Below, one piece after another: positions 37,278 to 44,533 of a DNA stretch of 64,000 bases. The notes under the pieces were generated by a model. That model did no database searches, was not told the DNA's origin, and worked only from the letters and a program-made list of their open reading frames with translations. Made by a program: the position numbers and the translations under genes. Origin of the DNA: DATFQE01 sp963733845 (GTDB lineage: Bacteria; Actinomycetota; Thermoleophilia; Gaiellales; Gaiellaceae); NCBI GenBank assembly GCA_963733845.1, contig CAVTEM010000007.1:992001-1056000 (forward strand). The letters run 5' to 3'. Position 1 is the stretch's first letter, and the number at the start of each line of letters is the position of its first letter.

Positions 37278-37958
37278 ATGCCTGGGCAGATCGTGATCGA
37301 GCGGCGCTTCCGCGGGCCGACCGAATCGGGGAACGGCGGCTACACGTGTGGGCTCGTAGCGGGGTTCGTCGACGGCCCGGCGGAGGTGACGTTGCGCCTG
37401 CCGCCTCCGCTCGACCGGCCGCTCGACGTCGTGCGCGACGGCGACGCCGTCCGGGTTCTCGACGGCGGCACGCTCGTCGCCGAGGCGAGGCCGGCCACGG
37501 TCGACGTCGAGCCGCCGCCGCCGCCGTCCTTCGAGGAGGCCGTGAGGGCGGCGCTGCCCGAGGGGGATCTCGAGAGCCCGTTCCCGGAGTGCTTCGTCTG
37601 CGGCCCTCACCGCGCGGCCGGCGAGGGCCTGCGCATCTTCGCCGGGCCTCTGCGCGACGGTGCGGTCGCCGCGCATTGGCTTCCGGCCGAGCCGTACACG
37701 GGGCCGGAGTTCGTCTGGGCGGCGCTCGACTGCCCGGGCGCCTACGCGTGCGGCTTCGGCGATCGCGGCGTGCTCGTGCTCGGCCGCCTGGCTGCCCGCG
37801 TCGAGGCTCTGCCCGAGGCCGGCGAGCGCTGCGTCGTCGTCGCCTGGCCGCTCGGCGACGAGGGCCGCAAGGCCTACGCGGGCACGGCCCTGTACGGCGA
37901 GGGCGGCCGCGTCCTCGGCGTCGCCCGCGCCACGTGGATCGAGCCGCTCGGCCTCTAG
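37278..37958 (+). CDS. Hot-dog-fold thioesterase-like hypothetical protein
   Basis: 226 residues, starting at ATG 37278. It has a beta-rich N-terminal half with Pro/Ala linkers and a C-terminal half with FPECFVCGPHRAAGEGLRIF and ARATWIEPLGL, typical of the double-hot-dog thioesterase-like family. The Cys pair in ECFVC may bind metal. No catalytic residue is certain. It diverges from nadE, with 52 bp between starts. Confidence 0.72.
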   Translation: MPGQIVIERRFRGPTESGNGGYTCGLVAGFVDGPAEVTLRLPPPLDRPLDVVRDGDAVRVLDGGTLVAEARPATVDVEPPPPPSFEEAVRAALPEGDLESPFPECFVCGPHRAAGEGLRIFAGPLRDGAVAAHWLPAEPYTGPEFVWAALDCPGAYACGFGDRGVLVLGRLAARVEALPEAGERCVVVAWPLGDEGRKAYAGTALYGEGGRVLGVARATWIEPLGL

Positions 37959-37979
37959 GGCCATGCCTCGCGCAGCCAG

Positions 37980-38022
37980 GTCCAGGGGTCTGACCCCTGG
38001 ACATGTCCCTTCGAGCCGTGTC
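37980..38022. repeat. Palindrome plus conserved 18-mer (same family as 26398-26535)
   Basis: The palindrome at 37980-38002 has 11 bp arms (GTCCAGGGGTC) around one central T. It is followed at 38005-38022 by GTCCCTTCGAGCCGTGTC, one base different from 26419-26436. It fills the space between two convergent gene ends. The shared 18-mer next to a different short palindrome suggests a mobile or modular intergenic repeat family. Confidence 0.55.
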
Positions 38023-38789
38023 AGCGCCGCAGCCGGATCGCGTTCAGGTCCTCGCGCAGGATCTCGTCGATCCGCTGCTCGAGCTGCTCGGGCGGGTCGT
38101 GCTCGGCGTGGATGTAGCGGCCGGAGAGCGCGTCGAAGCGGCCCGAGGCGAGGGCGCGCACGAGCTTCGGCGCCGCCTCCGGCGGAGTCCACGGCGCGTC
38201 GTCCGGAAACGCGTCCTCGGTCATCTCCGTCCGCACGAGGCCCGGGCTGATCGGGAACACCGGGATCCCGTAGGGCTCGAGCTGGCGGGCGAGCGTCTCG
38301 CCGAACCGGGTTACCGCGGCCTTGCTCGAGCTGTACGCCGTCGAGGTCGGCCCGGGCAGGTAGGCGGCGCCGCTCGCGGTGATCACGATTCGGCCCGCGC
38401 TCACGCTCGATCATCCCTGGGATGACTTCGCGGCAGCAGAGGTAGACCCCGAGCACGTTGACCTCGTGCACCTCCCACCAGTCGGAGGGCTCGAGCTCCC
38501 AGGCTCGCTGCTCCCAGATCGCGATGCCGGCGTTGGCGACGAGCAGGTCGATCGGCCCGAGCTCGCTCTCGGCCTTCGCGACCATCGCGTCCACCTCCTG
38601 GCGCGTGGACACATCCGCCACGACCGCCAGTCCGCCGATCTCGCGCGCGACCTCCTCGACCTGGTCGGGGCTGCGTGCCGAGACGGCCACGCCCATACCG
38701 GCAGCGGCCAGCTCGCGTGCGATGTTGGCTCCCACTCCACGCCCACCGCCGGTGACGAGGGCAACCTGACCTTCCAGCTCAGACGGCAT
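38021..38789 (-). CDS. Short-chain dehydrogenase/reductase (frameshift)
   Basis: A classical SDR of about 256 residues. ATG 38789 overlaps the stop of the acyl-CoA synthetase upstream by 11 bp. The NAD(P) motif is VALVTGGGRGVGANIAREL (TGxxxGxG), the NAG motif is LLVANAGIAIWEQ, and the active site is in AYSSSKAAVTRFGETL (YxxxK). The frame breaks near 38405, between VIPGMIER and the GRIVITASG that carries the catalytic Ser. The span has one base too many. It may oxidise or reduce an acyl-chain or alcohol intermediate of its ligase neighbour; this is inference. Confidence 0.82.
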
Positions 38790-40660
38790 TCGCAATCTCC
38801 TCCAGTGCCTCGGGGTTCTCCAGGGACGACAGGTCGCCGGGATCGCGGCCGAGCGCCTTCGCGCGGACCGCTCGCCGGACGATCTTGGCGCTACGGGTCT
38901 TGGGCAGTGCGGGGACGAACAGCACGCGCTCGGGCCGGAAGGCCTTGCCGAGCTCGCCGGCGACGCGGCCTGCCACCTCCGCGGCGAGCTCCTCGCTGCC
39001 CTCACGACCGGGCACGAGCGCGCAGAAGATCCAGGCCACCTCGCCCTTGACCTCGTGCGGGACGCCGACGGCGGCGGCCTCCGCAACCGCCGGATGGGCG
39101 ACGGCAGCGGATTCGAGCTCCGCGGGGCCGACCCGCTTGCCCGCGATGTTGAGCGTGTCGTCGGAACGCCCGTGCAGGAACCAGTAGCCGTCCTCGTCCA
39201 CAGAGGCCCAGTCGCCGTGCGTCCACACGCCCGGAAACCGCGACCAGTACGTCTCGATGTACCGGTCGGGATCGCGCCAGAACCCGCGCGTCATGCCCGG
39301 GAACGGCTGCCGGCAGACGAGCTCGCCGACCTCGCCGGTGCCCACGACCGACGCGCCGTCAGCGTCGACGACGTCCATCGACATCCCCAGCGCCGGCCCG
39401 CCCAGCGAGCAGGCCTTGATCGGGGTCGCGGGGGTGGGCGAGAGGAAACAGGCTCCGACCTCGGTCCCGCCCGAGCAGTTGATGATCGGGCAGCGCGAGC
39501 CGCCCACCTGCTCGAACAGCCAGCGGTACGGGTCGGGGTTCCACGGCTCGCCGGTGGTGACGAACGCGCGCAGCGAGGAGAGGTCGTCCTCCGGGTCGCC
39601 GTGCGGGATCAGGGCGCGCACGAGCGTGGGGGAGAGCCCGAGGATCGAGACGCGCTCGGCCTCGACCAGGCGCCAGAGCCGGTCTGGCGGGAAGTCGGGC
39701 GCGCCTTCTGCGAACACGAGGGTCGCGCCGAGTGCGTGGCCGCCCACCACCGTCCACGGGCCCATGATCCAGCCCATGTCGGTGGAGAAGTGGATCACGT
39801 CCCCGGGCCGCGCGTCGGCCTGGTAACCGACCTCGCGCGAGATCGAGACCAGAAATCCGCCCTGCACGTGGACGACGCCTTTCGGCCGGCCGGTCGTCCC
39901 CGATGTGTACGTGAGCAGGTAGGGGGCCTCCGAGTCGAGCTCGGCGGGCGGCAGCTCTCCGGGCTGCGCGGCGAGCAGCTCGTCCCACGGGGCGAGGACG
40001 ACGTGCTGGAGCGCCGGCGCCTCGGCACGCGCCTCCTCGAGGATCTCGAGCATCGGTAGCTCGCGGCCCCTGCGCAACGAGGTGCGCGTCGTGATCGCGA
40101 CCTTCGCCTCGGAGGCCCGCAGGCGCTGGGCGACCGCCGGCGCGGCGAACCCGGAGAAGATCGGCACCTGGACGGCTCCGATGTGGGCACAGGCATGAGA
40201 AGCCACCGCCACCTCCTGCGACATCGGCAGGAAGATCGCGACACGGTCGCCTGCTTCGACGCCGAGCAAGGTGAGGGCCTCGGCGAGCCTCGTGACCTCG
40301 TCCGACAGCTCCGCGTACGTCATCGAGCGACGGCGGCCGTCCTCGCCGAGCGAGACGCACGCCGTCGCTGCGGGTGTCCGGGCTGCCCAGCGATGCGCGC
40401 AGTTGTGCGCGATGTTCAGCCGGCCGCCGACGAACCAGGTCGCCCACTCCGGGCCGCGCGACAGGTCGACGACCGCGTCCCAGGGACGCGAGAACTCGAG
40501 CCCGAGGTCCTCGACGACCGCCGGCCAGAACCAGTCGCGGATCGTCCTGCGAACGGCGCAGCAGCTCGCCGTAGTCGTCGAAGCCGTGACGGCGCATGAG
40601 CCGCACCACGTTCGCGCGCTCGAGCACTTCGGGAGACGGACGCCAGACGACCTCGGCCAC
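38779..40660 (-). CDS. Acyl-CoA synthetase, AMP-binding family (frameshift)
   Basis: An acetoacetyl-CoA-synthetase-like ligase of about 627 residues, starting at GTG 40660. It opens with VVWRPSPEVLERANVVRLMR. The A3 motif is LLTYTSGTTGRPKGVVHVQG, A5 is CSGGTEVGACF, the ribose Asp is in THGDWASVDEDGYW, and the C-terminal Lys is in PKTRSAKIVRRAVR. The frame breaks near 40555: GELLRRS is followed by RTIRDWFWPAVVEDL in the next frame. The length and ACAS-like N-terminus put it with acetyl/propionyl/acetoacetyl ligases rather than long-chain ligases. The substrate is unknown. Confidence 0.85.
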
Positions 40661-40693
40661 GTCGCGAAGCCTAATCCGGCGCCCCGCCGGCCG

Positions 40694-40736
40694 TTGACAC
40701 GCTTAGCTAGTCACCAGCTAACTTAGCGGTCGCTAA
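40694..40736 (+). promoter_or_regulatory. MFS/TetR operon promoter with two palindromic operators
   Basis: A consensus -35 TTGACA is at 40694-40699. A probable -10 lies at 40717-40723 (GCTAACT, 17-18 base spacer). Two inverted repeats follow the same pattern: 40703-40721, TTAGCT...AGCTAA around 7 bases; and 40723-40736, TTAGCG-GT-CGCTAA. They overlap the spacer, the -10 and the start region, as repressor sites do. The TetR gene is the second gene of this operon, so it is the likely binder and autoregulates. Confidence 0.7.
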
Positions 40737-40738
40737 CC

Positions 40739-42166
40739 ATGCGAGCACGAATCCTCGATCCCGAAACGCGCAAGTGGTGGACGCTCGGCGCCGTCGCCTT
40801 CGGGCTGTTCATGATCATGCTCGACAACACGGTCGTGAACGTGGCCCTCCCGGCCATCCAGGAGGACCTGGGAGTCGGCCTGTCGGAGCTCGAGTGGATC
40901 GTCACCGGCTACGCGCTCACGTTCGCCGCGCTGATGCTGACGGGCGGCAAGCTCGCCGACCTGCTCGGCCGGCGGCTGATCTTCGTCGTTGGGCTCACGA
41001 TCTTCACGATCGCGTCGCTGGCCTGCGGCCTCGCGGACAGCGGCGACGTGCTGATCGGCGCCCGGATCGTGCAGGGAGTAGGCGCCGCGCTGATGAACCC
41101 GGCGACGCTCTCGATCATCACGGCCACCTTCCCGCCGCAGCAGCGCGGGACGGCGATCGGGATCTGGGCGGGCACCGCGGCCCTCGCGCTCGCGATCGGC
41201 CCGCTCGTCGGCGGGCTGCTCACCGAGCACGCGAGCTGGCACTGGATCTTCTTCGTCAACATCCCGGTGGGAGTGCTCGCGATCGTCGCCAGCTTCCTGC
41301 TGATCGACGAGAGCCGTGACACCTCCGAGGAGCAGCGGCTCGACCTGCCCGGCCTGCTGACGTCCGGAATCGGCCTGTTCGCGCTCACGTACGGGCTGAT
41401 CGAGGCCAACACCTACGGCTGGACCTCCGGCCGCATCCTGGGCGCGTTCGCGATCGCCCTCGTCGGGCTGACCGCCTTCGTGCTGCTCGAGCGCCATCAG
41501 CGGGTGCCGATGCTCGACCTCTCGCTCTTCCGCAACCGGACGTTCGCGGGCGCGAACTCGGTGATGCTGCTCGTGGCGCTCGCGATGTTCGGCGTCTTCT
41601 TCTTCGTCTCGCTCTACATGCAGAACGTGCTCGGGTACTCGGCCGTCCAGGCCGGGGCGGCCTTCATGCCGATGACGGTCCTCATCGTCCTGATCGCGCC
41701 GCTCGCGGGGAGGAGCTCCGACCGCTTTGGCTCTCGGTGGCTGATGGGCGCCGGGATGACGCTCCTCGCCGTGCAGCTCTTCTACTTCTCGCGCCTGGGC
41801 GTCGAGGAGAGTTATTGGACGCTGCTGCCCGCGATGCTGATCGGCGGAGTTGGTATGGCGCTCGTGATGACGCCGAGCGCGGCTGCCGCCATGAGCGGTG
41901 TGCCCAGGGACAAGGCCGGCGTCGGCTCGGCCGTGCTGAACTCCGCCCGTCAGATCGGCGGCTCGGTCGGGATCGCCCTGATCGGGGCCATCATCGCCCA
42001 CGAGGCCGGCGGGCGGCGGACGCCCGAGGCGTTCGTCGACGGGTTCTCCACCGCCCTGGTGGTCTCGTCGCTGATCGCGCTCGCCGGTGCGGCCCTCGCC
42101 GTGCTGACGATCCGTGCGCCGCGACACGCGGAAGCCGCGGCACCCGCCCCCGAGCTGGCGGCATGA
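40739..42166 (+). CDS. MFS drug efflux transporter, DHA2 (EmrB/QacA-like) family
   Basis: 475 residues, starting at ATG 40739, 2 bp after the operator. It has about 14 membrane segments. The DHA2 motif near the N-terminus is ...DNTVVNVALPAIQ (motif D1, near residues 23-36), then ELEWIVTGYALTFAALML and the motif A-like loop GGKLADLLGRRL. Motif C appears as AIGPLVGG. Such pumps exchange drugs or toxic compounds for protons. The TetR repressor overlaps the 3' end by 4 bp, giving a standard inducible efflux pair. Confidence 0.92.
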   Translation: MRARILDPETRKWWTLGAVAFGLFMIMLDNTVVNVALPAIQEDLGVGLSELEWIVTGYALTFAALMLTGGKLADLLGRRLIFVVGLTIFTIASLACGLADSGDVLIGARIVQGVGAALMNPATLSIITATFPPQQRGTAIGIWAGTAALALAIGPLVGGLLTEHASWHWIFFVNIPVGVLAIVASFLLIDESRDTSEEQRLDLPGLLTSGIGLFALTYGLIEANTYGWTSGRILGAFAIALVGLTAFVLLERHQRVPMLDLSLFRNRTFAGANSVMLLVALAMFGVFFFVSLYMQNVLGYSAVQAGAAFMPMTVLIVLIAPLAGRSSDRFGSRWLMGAGMTLLAVQLFYFSRLGVEESYWTLLPAMLIGGVGMALVMTPSAAAAMSGVPRDKAGVGSAVLNSARQIGGSVGIALIGAIIAHEAGGRRTPEAFVDGFSTALVVSSLIALAGAALAVLTIRAPRHAEAAAPAPELAA

Positions 42167-42777
42167 CCGCCCCGCGCATCAGGCTTCCTGCCGAAGAGCG
42201 GCGGGCGGCGGTGCTCGAGGCCGCGTGCGCGATCTTCGCCCGCGGGACCTATCGCAGTACGACGACCTCCGAGATCGCGAAGCAGGCGGGCGTCACGGAG
42301 CCGGTGCTCTACCGGCACTTCGCCTCCAAGCGCGACCTCTACCTCGCGTGCCTCGCGGAGGCCTGGAGCGACACGCGGCTGCTCTGGGACGTCGCGGTCG
42401 CCGAGGAACCCGATCCGGCGCTGTGGTCGACCGCGATGGGGAGCGCATACCTCGCCACGAAGGAGCGCCGCGGCCAGCTCGCGCACCTGTGGCTGCAGGC
42501 GCTCACCGAGGCGAGCGAGGACCCGGAGATCCGCAAGTTCGTCCGAGGCCAGCTGCTCGAAGTCCACGACTACGTGGCGGACGTGATGCGTCGCGCGCAG
42601 GAGGGCGGCGGCGTGCTCCCGACCCGCGAGCCCGGCGTGGAGGCCTGGGTGTTCATCTCGCTCGGCCTGCTCGGCACCGTCGGCAGGCGACTGGGCGGCG
42701 TCATCGGCGACGACTTTCCGCGCATCATGGCCGCGCGGCGCGAGTGGCTGACCGGCAGAGCCCCTAGCGAAGACTGA
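42163..42777 (+). CDS. TetR family transcriptional regulator
   Basis: A repressor of 204 residues, starting at ATG 42163 inside the end of the MFS gene. The DNA-binding helix-turn-helix is TTTSEIAKQAGVTEPVLYRH with FASKRDLYLACL, near residues 27-60. The C-terminal ligand-binding half (about 65-204) is helical. It most likely binds the two palindromes at 40703-40736 and releases them on binding a drug-like ligand. Confidence 0.93.
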   Translation: MTAPRIRLPAEERRAAVLEAACAIFARGTYRSTTTSEIAKQAGVTEPVLYRHFASKRDLYLACLAEAWSDTRLLWDVAVAEEPDPALWSTAMGSAYLATKERRGQLAHLWLQALTEASEDPEIRKFVRGQLLEVHDYVADVMRRAQEGGGVLPTREPGVEAWVFISLGLLGTVGRRLGGVIGDDFPRIMAARREWLTGRAPSED

Positions 42778-42782
42778 GCGAG

Positions 42783-43628
42783 GTGAACCGCGCACGGCTG
42801 AGCGCGCTGGGCTTCGAGCTCGGCGCTTGCGCCGAGGCCGGCGAGTCCGACGAGGGTGCGTGGTTCGCGACGGCGCCGGACGGCGCGCCGGTGGTGCTCA
42901 AGTGGTTCCCGGACGAGACCGTCGCCGACCGCTACGCCGTGCTGCTCCCCGGCCTCGACGAGCTCCGATCACGCGACGTCCCCGTGCCCGAGTACCCGCA
43001 CGTCCTCGTCGTCGACGGCTGGACGCTGTCGGCGCAGCAGGTCCTGCCGGGTGCGTCGGTGCGCAACCCGTCACCGGCGATGGTGAAGCAGGTGGTCGAG
43101 TGTGTCGCCGCCATGGCCGGCGTCGCATGTCCGCTGCCGGCGCCCGACCTGCAGCCGTGGGGTGCGTCCGTCGTGCACACGCTCACCGTCGGCGTGGACG
43201 GGTGGGCGATGCACGAGCCGCTGCGCACCGGGGGTCGACGCAGCGCGGCGGTGCTCGACCGCGTGGAGGCCGTCGGCGCCGACGCCGACGCGGCGTGGTT
43301 CCCGACCGACGGGCTCGTGCACCTGGACCTGCACACCGACAACATCCTCGCCGGCGACGACGGCACCCTCACCGGGATCGTCGACTGGGAGGGCGCGTGC
43401 GCCGGCGATCCCCGCTTCGATCTCGTCAGATTCGCGTACGACCTCGACGGGCACGATCAACCGGTCTGGGACGTCGTCGAGGCCACCGGCATCGAGCCGC
43501 GCGTGCTTCGGGCGTACGTCGCCCACCACGCGCTGCGGTGCACGTCCTGGCAGATCCACCACCGCACCGACGACGTGCCACGCCAGCTCGACCGCGCCGA
43601 GCGCGTCCTCGATCGGTACGACGCCTAG
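42783..43628 (+). CDS. Aminoglycoside phosphotransferase (APH)-fold kinase-like protein
   Basis: 281 residues, starting at GTG 42783, 5 bp after the TetR stop. The catalytic loop is LVHLDLHTDNILAGDDG (HxDxxxxN) near residues 180-196, and the metal-binding segment is IVDWEGACAGDPRFD. The N-terminal ATP-binding lobe is less conserved. Family members phosphorylate aminoglycosides, choline, homoserine or sugars, so drug resistance is only one option. Location next to an efflux/TetR pair hints at resistance but does not prove it. Confidence 0.8.
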   Translation: MNRARLSALGFELGACAEAGESDEGAWFATAPDGAPVVLKWFPDETVADRYAVLLPGLDELRSRDVPVPEYPHVLVVDGWTLSAQQVLPGASVRNPSPAMVKQVVECVAAMAGVACPLPAPDLQPWGASVVHTLTVGVDGWAMHEPLRTGGRRSAAVLDRVEAVGADADAAWFPTDGLVHLDLHTDNILAGDDGTLTGIVDWEGACAGDPRFDLVRFAYDLDGHDQPVWDVVEATGIEPRVLRAYVAHHALRCTSWQIHHRTDDVPRQLDRAERVLDRYDA

Positions 43629-43650
43629 GGAGACCGCGGCCGCGGTCTCC
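43629..43650. terminator. Perfect GC-rich palindrome between convergent genes
   Basis: 22 bases, GGAGACCGCGG/CCGCGGTCTCC, with two 11 bp arms and no spacer. It begins at the last codons' edge of the kinase gene and lies 9 bp before the stop of the convergent GNAT gene. This placement suits a bidirectional terminator, though no U-tract follows. Confidence 0.5.
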
Positions 43651-43658
43651 GGCGACAG

Positions 43659-44085
43659 CTACTGCAAGACGAATCTCCACACGTTCGTCTCACGCTCTTC
43701 GAAGCCGAGGCGGCGGTAGAGCCGGTTGGCGGCCTCCCGCGTCGGACGCGACGTGAGCTCGACCGAGCGCGCGCCTGCGTTCCGCGCGAGCTCCACCGCC
43801 GCCAGCGTCAGCGCCTCGCCCACGCCCTGCCCGCGCGCGGCCTCGTCGACCACGACGTCCTCGATCCAGGCGCGCACGCCGGTCGGAATCCGAAAGACCG
43901 CGAGCGTCAGCGTCCCCACGACCGCGTCGCCGTCGCGAGCAACGAGCAACGTGGTCGAGTCGGAGTCAACGATCGCCGAGAGCTCGGCTTGCGGTGGGCG
44001 GTGAAGCAGAAGACAACTGCGGGAGAAGCGAAGCGATCGCCGCGACCAGGTCGGACGAAACGGACTCCACCACCGAGATCTCCAT
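43659..44085 (-). CDS. GNAT N-acetyltransferase (frameshift)
   Basis: About 142 residues, starting at ATG 44085 (MEISVVESVSSDLVAAIASL). The frame changes near 44000, then continues with STTLLVARDGDAVVGTLTLA, the acetyl-CoA loop VVDEAARGQGVGEALTLAAV (Q/RxxGxG/A), and TREAANRLYRRLGFEERET. It is a compact single GNAT domain of unknown target. The ncRNA terminator lies 106 bp upstream. Confidence 0.8.
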
Positions 44086-44190
44086 CGAGTGATTCTGAAC
44101 CGAAGAGGCGGCTCTCGGGCTCCTCGGTGAAGTACGCGCAGGAACCGCGGTGAAGCCGGCGTCAAGCCGCCACGAGCTTCGCGCCGGACC

Positions 44191-44377
44191 AAAAGTAAGC
44201 CCCCGGCTGCGGCTCCGGGGGCTCATATGTGTGGCAGCTGACTGCCACCTGTATGTGGAGGCGACAGGTCGGAGGCTTTTGGCTCTGCGGCCCAGCCAAG
44301 GCCTCCGACCCGTGTGTCGCCATCTCTGTGGCGCGCCCCTTGCACCTCCGCTCTGGCGTCGAGCGACGCTGCAAGGT
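44191..44377 (-). ncRNA. Structured small RNA of unknown family, about 187 nt
   Basis: Lies in a gene-free gap between the GNAT start and the HTH-TPR gene. Read 5'-3' on the minus strand, it has four stems. (1) CCTTGCA/TGCAAGG, enclosing GCGTC-GCTC-GACGC. (2) A long hairpin: GGCGACA/TGTCGCC, then GTCGGAGGC/GCCTCCGAC, then TTGGCT/AGCCAA, about 22 bp. (3) GTGGCAG-TCAG-CTGCCAC. (4) An intrinsic terminator with 9 bp stem AGCCCCCGG/CCGGGGGCT followed by TACTTTT. Stems 2 and 4 both present GCCGCAG in the loop. A consensus promoter sits at the right distance. I cannot match it to 6S, SRP, tmRNA, RNase P or 6C RNA. There is no credible ORF. Confidence 0.72.
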
Positions 44378-44383
44378 GGACTG

Positions 44384-44412
44384 ACTATAGAGGCGGTGTC
44401 GGTACTCGTCAA
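44384..44412 (-). promoter_or_regulatory. Sigma-70 promoter of the small RNA
   Basis: On the minus strand, -35 TTGACG (44412-44407), a 17 bp spacer, and -10 TATAGT (44389-44384). Five of six bases match each consensus hexamer, which is rare in this GC-rich sequence. The start is expected near 44377. The inverted repeat GGTACT/AGTACC (44401-44406 and 44412-44417) overlaps the -35 and could be an operator. Confidence 0.72.
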
Positions 44413-44443
44413 GTACCTCGGTCAAGTGATTTGAAGAAAAAGG

Positions 44444-44518
44444 ACTTCACCCGCTAAACCGCATGAACATGCCCCTTTCGGGGGATGGCTGCTTTAGGCA
44501 GTTGCGCGAGGGTGAAGT
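44444..44518. promoter_or_regulatory. Folded element upstream of the HTH-TPR regulator
   Basis: The outer arms ACTTCACCC (44444-44452) and GGGTGAAGT (44510-44518) are perfect 9 bp complements. Inside are three small hairpins: GCAT-GAAC-ATGC, CCCC-TTTC-GGGG and CTGC-TTTAG-GCAG. As a plus-strand leader it would hide the purine-rich GAGGGTGAAG just before the regulator's start, like a riboswitch. On the minus strand the middle hairpin has a GAAA tetraloop, and the outer stem is followed by CCTTTTTCTT, like a terminator. Strand and function are open. It matches no riboswitch consensus I know. Confidence 0.5.
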
Positions 44519-44533
44519 GTGCGCTTAGCTACC

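Noticed and set aside
40661..43628. Antibiotic-resistance island
   Set aside because: An MFS/TetR pair and an APH-fold kinase are adjacent, but no insertion sequence, integron or compositional change is visible and the kinase substrate is unknown.
44191..44377. 6S RNA, SRP RNA, RNase P, tmRNA or 6C RNA identity for the small RNA
   Set aside because: No 5'/3' closing stem with a central bubble (6S), no SRP apical loop, no RNase P or tmRNA core sequences and no C-rich loops (6C); left as unknown class.
44444..44518. Known riboswitch (c-di-AMP, c-di-GMP, cobalamin)
   Set aside because: A few short matches (GGGTGAA, CGCAACTG on the minus strand) occur, but their order and surrounding conserved nucleotides do not fit any of these consensus structures.
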